A DNA stretch of 64,000 bases, from positions 1 through 64,000 of the forward strand of contig NZ_PGCP01000001.1 of NCBI RefSeq assembly GCF_002812985.1. Direction: 5' to 3'. A program made the position numbers and the translations under genes. Under the pieces are notes generated by a model. The model made no database searches. It was given only the letters and a program-made list of their open reading frames with translations, and was not told the DNA's origin. Shown piece by piece: positions 57,520 to 64,000 of the stretch (within the stretch, counting starts at the first letter, position 1; each line of letters starts with the position of its first letter). This DNA comes from Aeromonas lusitana. Its GTDB lineage: Bacteria; Pseudomonadota; Gammaproteobacteria; Enterobacterales; Aeromonadaceae.

Positions 57520-58308
57520 TTAACCGTGTTTGATGAAGCGGTCGATAGTGTCATCGGGGCGCAGGGTCATCACCTCGCAGCCATCCTCGGTGACTAGCAG
57601 GGTGTGCTCCCACTGGGCGGAATCACCGCCATCCTTGGTGGTCACGGTCCAGCCATCCTTCGGGTTGACGCGGCAGTGATACTTCTTGCTGTTGACCATG
57701 GGCTCTATGGTGAAGCACATGCCGGGTTTGAGCTCCAGCTTGCCGCCGTTGCGATAGTGCAGGATCTGCGGCTCTTCATGGAACTCGGCACCGATGCCGT
57801 GGCCACAGTAGTCGCGCACCACGGAGAAGCCGGCCTGCTCGACGATGGGCTGGATCACGGCGCCGATCTCGGTAATGCACATGCCGGGACGGACCCGCTT
57901 GATGGCGGCGTACAGGCTGTCCTGAGCCACCTTGCACAGCTGACGGCGCAGCGGCGTGGTCTGGCCGACGATGAACATGGCGGAGGTGTCGCCGTGATAG
58001 CCGTCCTTGATGACGGTGATGTCCAGGTTGATGATGTCCCCTTCCCGCAGTTTCTTGTGGTTGGGAATGCCGTGACAGATCACATCGTTCACCGAGGTGC
58101 AGATGGACTTGGGAAAACCGTGATAGTTCAGCGGTGCCGGGATGGCTTGCTGCACGTTGACGATGAAGTCGTGGCACAGGGTGTTGAGCTCGTCGGTGGT
58201 CACGCCGGCTTTGACATGGGGGGCGATCATGATCAGCACGTCGGCAGCCAGCTGGCAGGCGACGCGCATTTTTTCAATCTCTTCCGGAGTCTTGATCTTG
58301 ATGGACAT
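57520..58308 (-). CDS. map: Methionine aminopeptidase, type I
   Basis: Removes the initiator Met from nascent proteins. It has 262 residues. The five metal ligands are in view: Asp in NLDITVIKDGYHGDTS (two), His in YCGHGIGAEFHE, Glu in CFTIEPMVN and Glu in QWEHTLLVTEDG. Start ATG at 58308 (MSIKIKTPEEIEKMRV) as in the family. Divergent from rpsB, the classic order. Confidence 0.97.
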   Translation of the reverse strand: MSIKIKTPEEIEKMRVACQLAADVLIMIAPHVKAGVTTDELNTLCHDFIVNVQQAIPAPLNYHGFPKSICTSVNDVICHGIPNHKKLREGDIINLDITVIKDGYHGDTSAMFIVGQTTPLRRQLCKVAQDSLYAAIKRVRPGMCITEIGAVIQPIVEQAGFSVVRDYCGHGIGAEFHEEPQILHYRNGGKLELKPGMCFTIEPMVNSKKYHCRVNPKDGWTVTTKDGGDSAQWEHTLLVTEDGCEVMTLRPDDTIDRFIKHG

Positions 58309-58489
58309 GGGATCTCTCTTGCGGCCTGATGTTCATCTTGTCGATGAGTCATCATCAGGTAATGAAAAATAGATGCGTTTGCAATCAGGGCAAAATTTTA
58401 TCCCCAACCCTCGCTTACTTCCAGTGTGATTGTCATCACAACGTCAGCCAGCCGTCGCAACTCGAGTCCCGGGATCCATTTTTAGGGGC

Positions 58490-58667
58490 GCGCTTGGTGG
58501 TGTCCTGACCAAACTTATGGTATAAAGCGCGCCGGAATGGGGAACTTGTGTCCTCTTCCATCACCCTTACTCAATAACACACACACATCGACACCTGTAC
58601 CGGGGTGCCCCTTTGGGGTCGGTTACATGGGATGTGTGGAGGCCTAACCCCAATACAGAGGTATAAA
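58490..58667 (+). promoter_or_regulatory. rpsB promoter and structured S2 leader (t44-like)
   Basis: TATAAA at 58521-58526 with a GC-rich discriminator (GCGCGCC) fits a stringently controlled ribosomal promoter. The leader of about 130 bases contains GGGGTGCCCCTTTGGGGTCGG (58603 on) and GTGTGGAGGCCTAACCCC (58634-58651). These are segments I recognise from the gamma-proteobacterial rpsB leader (E. coli t44), through which S2 represses its own operon. Between 58309 and 58490 I see only the map promoter region. Confidence 0.7.
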
Positions 58668-59396
58668 ATGGCTAAAGTTTCTATGCGCGACATGCTGCAA
58701 GCCGGCGTTCACTTCGGTCACCAGACTCGTTACTGGAACCCGAAAATGAAGTCCTACATCTTCGGCGCCCGCAGCAAGGTTCACATCATCAACTTGGAAA
58801 AAACCGTTCCGATGTTTGACGATGCCATGAACTTCATCAGCTCCGTAGCTGCCAAGAAAGGCAAGGTACTGTTCGTTGGTACCAAGCGTGCCGCGTCTGA
58901 AGCTGTTAAAGATGCCGCTGTTCGTTGCGACCAGTTCTATGTTAACCACCGCTGGCTGGGCGGCATGCTGACCAACTGGAAAACCGTTCGTCAGTCCATC
59001 AAGCGCCTGAAAGATCTGGAAACCCAGAGCCAAGACGGTACCTTCGAGAAGCTGACCAAGAAAGAGGCGCTGATGCGTACTCGCGAAATGGACAAGCTGG
59101 AGAAGAGCCTGGGTGGTATCAAGAACATGGGCGGCCTGCCTGACGTTCTGTTCGTTGTCGATGCCGACCACGAGCACATCGCTATCAAAGAAGCCAACAA
59201 CCTGGGTATCCCGGTAGTTTCCATCGTTGATACCAACTCCAACCCGGACGGCGTTGACTATGTCATCCCGGGTAACGACGATGCTATCCGTGCTGTTAAC
59301 CTGTACCTGAATGCTGCCGCTGACACCGTACTGGAAGCTCGCGCTCAGGACATCGTTGTTCAAGCCGAACAAGATGGCTTCGTTGAAGCTGAGTAA
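58668..59396 (+). CDS. rpsB: 30S ribosomal protein S2
   Basis: A 242-residue ribosomal protein starting [42 protein letters not shown] and [25 protein letters not shown] are the family signatures. ATG at 58668 after ACAGAGG; the open frame upstream is leader. tsf follows after a hairpin. Confidence 0.99.
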   Translation: MAKVSMRDMLQAGVHFGHQTRYWNPKMKSYIFGARSKVHIINLEKTVPMFDDAMNFISSVAAKKGKVLFVGTKRAASEAVKDAAVRCDQFYVNHRWLGGMLTNWKTVRQSIKRLKDLETQSQDGTFEKLTKKEALMRTREMDKLEKSLGGIKNMGGLPDVLFVVDADHEHIAIKEANNLGIPVVSIVDTNSNPDGVDYVIPGNDDAIRAVNLYLNAAADTVLEARAQDIVVQAEQDGFVEAE

Positions 59397-59445
59397 TTAG
59401 TAAGGACTGAAAAGCCCTTATTAACCAAGCTGATGTAATTGGTTA

Positions 59446-59472
59446 GCAGGGGCCCTTGTGGCCCCTGTTTCT
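59446..59472 (+). terminator. Attenuator hairpin between rpsB and tsf
   Basis: CAGGGGCC-CTTGT-GGCCCCTG followed by TTTCTT, 50 bases past rpsB. A partial terminator at this point is known for the E. coli rpsB-tsf operon. Confidence 0.75.
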
Positions 59473-59500
59473 TGTCAAATCAAGACCGAGGATACTGGAC

Positions 59501-60382
59501 ATGGCTAACGTTACTGCCGCCCTGGTAAAAGAACTGCGCGAGCGCACCGCCGCTGGCATGATGGATTGCAAAAAAGCACTGGAAGAAGCTGCTGGTGATA
59601 TCGAGCTGGCAATCGAGAACATGCGCAAATCCGGTCAGGCCAAGGCCGCCAAGAAAGCGGGCCGTATCGCCGCTGAAGGCGTGATCTTCGCCCGTACCGA
59701 AGGCAACATTGCTGCCATGATCGAGCTGAACAGCGAAACCGACTTCGTCGCCAAAGATGCCAGCTTCATGGCCATGGGCCAGAAGATCGCCGACATCGCC
59801 GCGACCCAGAAAATTGCTGACGTTGACGCCCTGAAAGCGGCCGACTTCGGTAATGGCGAGTCCGTTGAGCTGACCATCACCAACCTGATCGCCAAGATCG
59901 GTGAGAACATGAACCTGCGTCGCGTGATGCTGGTTGAAGGCGACAACCTGGGTACTTATGTACACGGTTCCCGCATCGGTGTTATCACCAAGCTGACTGG
60001 CGGTACCGCCGAGCTGGCCAAAGACCTGGCCATGCACGTTGCTGCCAACAGCCCGCAATTCGTCAAGCCAGAAGACGTGTCCGCTGAAGTCGTTGCCAAA
60101 GAGCGCGAAATTCAGATCGACATCGCCATCAACTCCGGCAAGCCGAAAGACATCGCCGAGAAGATGGTTGAAGGCCGCATGAAGAAGTTCACCGGTGAGG
60201 TTTCCCTGACTGGTCAACCGTTCGTGAAGGATCCGTCCATCACTGTTGCCGAGCTGCTGAAGAAAGAAGGCGCTGACGTTGTCTCCTTCACCCGTTTCGA
60301 AGTGGGCGAAGGCATCGAGAAGCAAGAGACCGATTTCGCGGCTGAAGTTGCAGCCCAGATCGCGGCCGCTCAGAAGGCCTAA
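59501..60382 (+). CDS. tsf: Elongation factor Ts
   Basis: Nucleotide exchange factor for EF-Tu, 293 residues. N-terminal UBA-like domain [29 protein letters not shown], the exchange motif [12 protein letters not shown] (Asp-Phe pair), and the dimerisation and C-terminal modules. ATG at 59501. Confidence 0.99.
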   Translation: MANVTAALVKELRERTAAGMMDCKKALEEAAGDIELAIENMRKSGQAKAAKKAGRIAAEGVIFARTEGNIAAMIELNSETDFVAKDASFMAMGQKIADIAATQKIADVDALKAADFGNGESVELTITNLIAKIGENMNLRRVMLVEGDNLGTYVHGSRIGVITKLTGGTAELAKDLAMHVAANSPQFVKPEDVSAEVVAKEREIQIDIAINSGKPKDIAEKMVEGRMKKFTGEVSLTGQPFVKDPSITVAELLKKEGADVVSFTRFEVGEGIEKQETDFAAEVAAQIAAAQKA

Positions 60383-60406
60383 TCGAACCGGTTTTTCCGT
60401 TTCCCC

Positions 60407-60435
60407 AGACCGCGACTTATGTCGCGGTCTTTATA
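60407..60435 (+). terminator. Intrinsic terminator after tsf
   Basis: AGACCGCGAC-TTAT-GTCGCGGTCT, a 10-bp perfect stem followed by TTATAT. Confidence 0.8.
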
Positions 60436-60453
60436 TGACCAGGAATCAGTGAC

Positions 60454-61188
60454 ATGAGTACCAATCCCAAGCCTGCATACAGACGTGTTCTTCTGAAGTT
60501 GAGTGGTGAAGCCCTGCAAGGATCCGAGGGTTTCGGCATTGATCCGGCGGTGCTGGAACGGATGGCCCAAGAGATCAAAGAGCTGGTTGAGTTGGGTGTT
60601 CAGGTTGGTCTGGTCATCGGTGGCGGCAACCTGTTCCGTGGTGCCGGTCTTGCCAAAGCGGGCATGAACCGCGTGGTGGGTGACCACATGGGCATGCTGG
60701 CGACCGTCATGAACGGCCTGGCCATGCGTGATGCCCTGCATCGTGCTTATGTGAATGCCCGCCTGATGTCTGCCATCTCCCTGCAGGGTGTGTGTGACTC
60801 CTACAGCTGGGCCGAGGCCATCAGCCAGCTGCGCGCCGGCAAGGTAGTGATCTTCTCCGCCGGTACCGGCAACCCCTTCTTCACCACCGACTCCGCAGCC
60901 TGCCTGCGTGGCATCGAGATCGAAGCCGACGTGGTGCTGAAAGCCACCAAGGTTGATGGTGTATTCAACGAGGATCCGGTTAAGAATCCGGACGCCGTGC
61001 TGTATCATGAGCTCAGCTACAACGAAGTGCTTGAAAAAGAGCTCAAGGTAATGGATCTTGCAGCCTTTACCCTGGCCCGTGACCATGATCTGCCGATCCG
61101 GGTGTTCAACATGAACAAGCCGGGTGCGCTGCGCCGGGTTGTCATGGGTGAGCCGGAAGGCACTCTGATCCATCACATCGCTAAATAA
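60454..61188 (+). CDS. pyrH: UMP kinase
   Basis: Phosphorylates UMP to UDP; a hexameric amino-acid-kinase-fold enzyme, feedback-inhibited by UTP and activated by GTP. It has 244 residues. [28 protein letters not shown] and the [16 protein letters not shown] phosphate-binding region are present. Stands between tsf and frr as in E. coli. Confidence 0.98.
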   Translation: MSTNPKPAYRRVLLKLSGEALQGSEGFGIDPAVLERMAQEIKELVELGVQVGLVIGGGNLFRGAGLAKAGMNRVVGDHMGMLATVMNGLAMRDALHRAYVNARLMSAISLQGVCDSYSWAEAISQLRAGKVVIFSAGTGNPFFTTDSAACLRGIEIEADVVLKATKVDGVFNEDPVKNPDAVLYHELSYNEVLEKELKVMDLAAFTLARDHDLPIRVFNMNKPGALRRVVMGEPEGTLIHHIAK

Positions 61189-61236
61189 GATAGACACGAG
61201 CCGCGTGGCGGCTCGTTCGCCAAAAGGAAAACCACT

Positions 61237-61794
61237 GTGATCAACGAGATTAAAAACGACGCCAAGGATCGTATGGCCAAGAGCGTGGAATCGCTCAAAA
61301 CCCAGATGTCCAAGATCCGTACCGGCCGTGCTCACCCGAGCCTGCTCGACGGTATCCAGGTGGAGTATTACGGTGCTGCCACTCCTCTGAAGCAGTTGGC
61401 CAACGTGGTGGCGGAAGATGCCCGTACCCTGTCCATCTCCATCTTCGATCGCTCCATGATCCAGGCGGTGGAAAAAGCCATCCTGATGTCCGATCTGGGC
61501 CTGAACCCGTCCAGCAACGGCCAGACCCTGCGCGTGCCTTTGCCGCCGCTGACCGAAGAGCGCCGTCGCGATCTGACCAAGATCGTCCGCGCCGAAGCGG
61601 AAGGTGCCCGGGTTGCCGTGCGCAACATCCGTCGCGATGCCAACGCCGACTTCAAGGCGCTGCTCAAGGACAAAGAGATCTCCGAAGATGACGACCGTCG
61701 CGCTCAGGAAGAGATCCAGAAACTCACCGACGCTTATATCAAGCTGGTCGATGATGCTCTGGCCGCGAAGGAAAAGGAGCTAATGGAAATCTAA
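61237..61794 (+). CDS. frr: Ribosome recycling factor
   Basis: Splits post-termination ribosomes with EF-G. It has 185 residues in a tRNA-shaped three-helix bundle; [21 protein letters not shown] and [15 protein letters not shown] are the typical blocks. Starts with GTG at 61237 (gtgATCAACGAG), after AAAAGGAAAA. A short GC hairpin (CGAGCCGC...GCGGCTCG) lies between pyrH and frr. Confidence 0.98.
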   Translation: MINEIKNDAKDRMAKSVESLKTQMSKIRTGRAHPSLLDGIQVEYYGAATPLKQLANVVAEDARTLSISIFDRSMIQAVEKAILMSDLGLNPSSNGQTLRVPLPPLTEERRRDLTKIVRAEAEGARVAVRNIRRDANADFKALLKDKEISEDDDRRAQEEIQKLTDAYIKLVDDALAAKEKELMEI

Positions 61795-61815
61795 GCCTCC
61801 GACAGGTATATTACG

Positions 61816-61848
61816 AGCGCCGTGTAGTGCCCCTGCACGGCGCTTTTG
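61816..61848 (+). terminator. Terminator between frr and uppS
   Basis: GCGCCGTG...CACGGCGC, an 8-bp stem with a 10-base loop, then TTTTGT. It separates the translation genes from the envelope genes. Confidence 0.8.
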
Positions 61849-61866
61849 TCTTTGTGGGAGAAATGA

Positions 61867-62643
61867 ATGTCGCTTTTGGCAGCGCTAGGCGATAGCGCCA
61901 GCTCGTCCTTGCCTCGGCACGTCGCCATCATCATGGATGGTAACGGCCGTTGGGCGCAGAACCGTGGCAAGATGCGGGTCTCTGGTCACAAGGCGGGCGT
62001 GAAGTCCGTGCGTGAGGCCGTAACCTTCGCCGCCCGCGCCAAGATGGAGGCGCTGACGTTATTTGCTTTTTCAAGCGAGAACTGGCGCCGCCCGGAAGGG
62101 GAGGTGAGTGCCCTGATGGAGCTGTTCATGACGGTACTTGGCCGTGAGGTGAACAAGCTGCACAGCAACGGCATCCGGCTCAAGGTCATAGGTGACACCG
62201 CCCGTTTCAGCGATCGGCTGCAAGCCAAGATCGCCAAGGCCGAGGCGCTGACCGCCAACAATCAGGGGATGACCCTCAATATCGCCGCCAACTATGGCGG
62301 TCAGTGGGACATAGCCCAGGCGGCTCGCAAGCTGGCTCGCGCCGTGGCGGCGGGGACCCTGGATGTCGAGGCAGTCGATGAGACTGCACTGGCGCAAGAG
62401 GTATGCATGGCCGACCTGCCCCCCGTGGATCTGTTGATCCGCACCGGCGGCGATCATCGCATCAGCAATTTTGTGTTATGGCAGCTTGCCTATGCCGAGC
62501 TCTATTTTACCCCGGTACTCTGGCCTGATTTCAATGAGGCCGAGTTTAGTGAGGCAGTTGCCTCCTTCGTGGCTCGTGAGCGTCGTTTCGGCTGTACGGG
62601 TGAACAGATCCGGGAATTGATCGCCGAGCACCAGACCGGTTAA
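61867..62643 (+). CDS. uppS: Undecaprenyl diphosphate synthase
   Basis: Cis-prenyltransferase that extends farnesyl diphosphate to C55 undecaprenyl diphosphate, the lipid carrier for cell-wall and O-antigen precursors. It has 258 residues. [21 protein letters not shown] contains the catalytic Asp and the substrate loop; [21 protein letters not shown] is the C-terminal signature. Normally RTGGExR-SNF; here His replaces Arg within the same motif (GGDHRISNF). Followed by cdsA after 25 bases. Confidence 0.97.
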   Translation: MSLLAALGDSASSSLPRHVAIIMDGNGRWAQNRGKMRVSGHKAGVKSVREAVTFAARAKMEALTLFAFSSENWRRPEGEVSALMELFMTVLGREVNKLHSNGIRLKVIGDTARFSDRLQAKIAKAEALTANNQGMTLNIAANYGGQWDIAQAARKLARAVAAGTLDVEAVDETALAQEVCMADLPPVDLLIRTGGDHRISNFVLWQLAYAELYFTPVLWPDFNEAEFSEAVASFVARERRFGCTGEQIRELIAEHQTG

Positions 62644-62668
62644 ACCCGCTCCCAAGAGAGAGGTTCTT

Positions 62669-63526
62669 TTGCTAAAACAACGAATTATTACCGCATTACT
62701 GCTAGTGCCCATGGTGTTGGGGGCGCTGTTTTTCCTGCCGTTGAAATTCTTCGCCCTGCTGGCTGCCCTGGTCTATCTGCTGGCAAGCCGTGAGTGGAGC
62801 GCCTTCGTCTCCGCCAAGCCGCAGCAATGGCTGCCGCTGGTGTTCTGTCTGCTGCTCGGTGCCAGCCTGTTCTGGGTGCCGGTGGAGCAACTCTGGCTCC
62901 CGCAACTGCATCCCTTGGTGATGGGGGTGCTGTGGACCGCGGTCAGCTGGTGGCTGCTGGGCCTGCTGCTGGTGCTGCGCTATCCCCAGAGCGCCAGTCT
63001 GTGGAAAAAGTCCATCTGGCTCAAATCCCTGTTCGGTCTGGTGACCCTGGTACCCTTCTTCTGGTCACTGGTGGCGATCCGTGGCTACAACTTCTATCAC
63101 GACCCCATGATGGGCGCCTGGATCCTGCTGTTTGTGATGGGACTGGTCTGGGCGGCAGATTCTGGCGCGTATTTTTTCGGCAAGGCGTTCGGCAAGCACA
63201 AGCTGGCGCCGGCCGTGAGCCCGGGTAAAACCATCGAAGGCATGCTGGGCGGCCTGTTTACCGCGAGCCTGCTGGCCATCGGTGTCACCTGGTTCATGGG
63301 CTTCGTACCCGCCAAGATGGCGGTGGTGCTGCTCTGCTCCCTGCTGGCCGTACTGGCATCCGTGCTCGGCGATCTCACCGAGAGCATGTTCAAGCGCGAA
63401 GCGGGCATCAAGGATTCCGGCACCCTGCTACCGGGTCACGGCGGCATTCTCGACAGAATTGACAGCCTGACCGCCGCCCTGCCGGTGTTCCTGCTCAGTT
63501 ATCTGCTGCTCAGCCAGGAGTTTTGA
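62669..63526 (+). CDS. cdsA: Phosphatidate cytidylyltransferase
   Basis: Makes CDP-diacylglycerol from phosphatidate and CTP for all phospholipids. It has 285 residues with about eight membrane helices; the C-terminal signature SMFKREAGIKDSGTLLPGHG then GILDRIDSL is complete. Starts with TTG at 62669 after AGAGAGAGG. Its TGA overlaps the ATG of a 22-codon ORF by one base. Confidence 0.97.
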   Translation: MLKQRIITALLLVPMVLGALFFLPLKFFALLAALVYLLASREWSAFVSAKPQQWLPLVFCLLLGASLFWVPVEQLWLPQLHPLVMGVLWTAVSWWLLGLLLVLRYPQSASLWKKSIWLKSLFGLVTLVPFFWSLVAIRGYNFYHDPMMGAWILLFVMGLVWAADSGAYFFGKAFGKHKLAPAVSPGKTIEGMLGGLFTASLLAIGVTWFMGFVPAKMAVVLLCSLLAVLASVLGDLTESMFKREAGIKDSGTLLPGHGGILDRIDSLTAALPVFLLSYLLLSQEF

Positions 63527-63594
63527 TGCCTAGCTCGCTGATGATATGGGGGGCCTCTGGCCCCATCTGTCAGTTATTCGTTCAGGAGTCCTGA
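63526..63594 (+). CDS. 22-residue ORF derived from duplication of the dxr start
   Basis: ATG at 63526 overlaps the cdsA stop (TGATG), and the TGA at 63592-63594 overlaps the dxr ATG (TGATG). It reads MPSSLMIWGASGPICQLFVQES. The first 16 codons and the CAGGAG ribosome site match the start of dxr (MLNSLVILGASGSIGQ), with about 37 of 48 bases equal by my count; the period is 68 bp. Probably a tandem duplication whose copy went out of frame and now works, at most, as a coupling peptide. Confidence 0.6.
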   Translation: MPSSLMIWGASGPICQLFVQES

Positions 63595-64000
63595 TGCTCA
63601 ACTCTCTGGTGATCCTGGGGGCCTCCGGCTCCATCGGTCAGAGCACCCTCAAGGTGTTGCGGCAAAATCCTGGTCGCTGGCAAGTGCTGGCGCTGACGGC
63701 GGCCCACAGTGTGGATACCATGCTGCGCGACTGCCTCGAATTTTCCCCCCGCTTCGCCGTCATGGTGGATGAGCGCGCTGCGTGCGAGCTGGCCGAGCGC
63801 CTCAAGACCCACGGCGCAGCGACCCAGGTGTTGTCCGGTGCGGACGCCCTGTGCGAAGTGGCCGCTCACCCCGATGCCCACAGCGTGATGGCGGCCATCG
63901 TCGGCGCCGCCGGGCTGGCACCGACCATGGCCGCCGTGCGCGCCGGCAAGCGTATCCTGCTGGCCAACAAAGAGGCCTTGGTGATGTCTGGCGCCTTCTT
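63594..64000 (+). CDS. dxr: 1-Deoxy-D-xylulose 5-phosphate reductoisomerase (3' end beyond window)
   Basis: Second enzyme of the MEP isoprenoid pathway; converts DXP to MEP with NADPH. The first 135 residues are present: NADPH-binding LVILGASGSIGQSTLKVLRQ, CLEFSPRFAVMVDE, and AAIVGAAGLAPTMAAVRAGKRILLANKEALVMSG, matching Dxr. The rest, including the metal and catalytic-loop regions, lies outside. Starts by TGATG overlap with the preceding mini-ORF. Also known as ispC. Confidence 0.96.
   Translation, partial: MLNSLVILGASGSIGQSTLKVLRQNPGRWQVLALTAAHSVDTMLRDCLEFSPRFAVMVDERAACELAERLKTHGAATQVLSGADALCEVAAHPDAHSVMAAIVGAAGLAPTMAAVRAGKRILLANKEALVMSGAF

Overview
This window looks like chromosomal DNA of a gamma-proteobacterium, most likely Aeromonas. 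The evidence is the high GC content, E. coli/Vibrio-like gene order (yajL-panE-yajQ, ampG-yajG-bolA, gcvA-ygdD-rlmM, queF/syd, yqcC-truC-yqcA, dapD-glnD-map-rpsB-tsf-pyrH-frr-uppS-cdsA-dxr), a Na+-translocating NADH:quinone reductase operon, an OmpK/Tsx-type porin, an NAD-type isocitrate dehydrogenase and a budAB acetoin module. The species call is inference. The first 17 bases match the Nextera transposase mosaic end, so position 1 is a contig edge and the first gene is cut.

Layout. 1-6670: a type VI secretion 'orphan' island with a truncated vgrG, a DUF4123 adaptor, a 1057-aa MIX/VasX-like pore-forming effector, a predicted membrane immunity protein containing a G12 tract, and a decayed copy of the effector C-terminus. 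6671-10175: a LysR regulator divergent from budA-budB (pyruvate to acetoin). 10276-18400: housekeeping genes yajL, panE, yajQ, tsx/ompK, ampG, an unknown gene, ppiA, yajG, rlmG and bolA. 18836-26001: nqrABCDEF-apbE-nqrM, encoding the sodium pump plus its flavin- and iron-loading factors. 26074-29670: a small exported protein, SOS-controlled dinB and a chemoreceptor. 29678-33019: the divergent gcvB sRNA/gcvA pair, then a hydrolase, ygdD and rlmM. 33280-43096: a periplasmic protein, NAD-icd, xni, ppnN, a diguanylate cyclase, a TPR protein with a degenerate GGDEF domain, and queF/syd. 43238-48161: small conserved genes of unknown function (DUF2310, DUF2789, DUF3301, DUF3549) and yqcC-truC-yqcA. 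48162-52919: sugar uptake (lamB-malM, ptsG). 53167-64000: yaeH-like gene, dapD, glnD, map, then divergently rpsB-tsf-pyrH-frr-uppS-cdsA-dxr. The last gene runs off the end.

How parts work together. The T6SS genes overlap by 1-4 bases and form a carrier-adaptor-toxin-immunity cassette. The nqr cluster places the FMN transferase (ApbE) and NqrM directly behind the subunits they mature. The gcvA/gcvB pair is an arrangement known from enteric bacteria, recognised here from a G/U-rich seed and a terminator on the minus strand. lamB is preceded by two in-phase palindromes of LacI-family type and a CRP-like site, which suggests maltose uptake is controlled differently from the E. coli MalT scheme.

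The less ordinary observations are the G12 tract in the immunity gene, the effector remnant, an intrinsic terminator inside the apbE signal-peptide codons, a 65-bp tandem repeat of the rlmM 3' end, a 68-bp tandem duplication of the dxr start that creates a 22-codon ORF, a 39-codon ORF bridging yqcC and truC, and the lamB operator pair. I saw no tRNA, rRNA, CRISPR array, insertion sequence or prophage.
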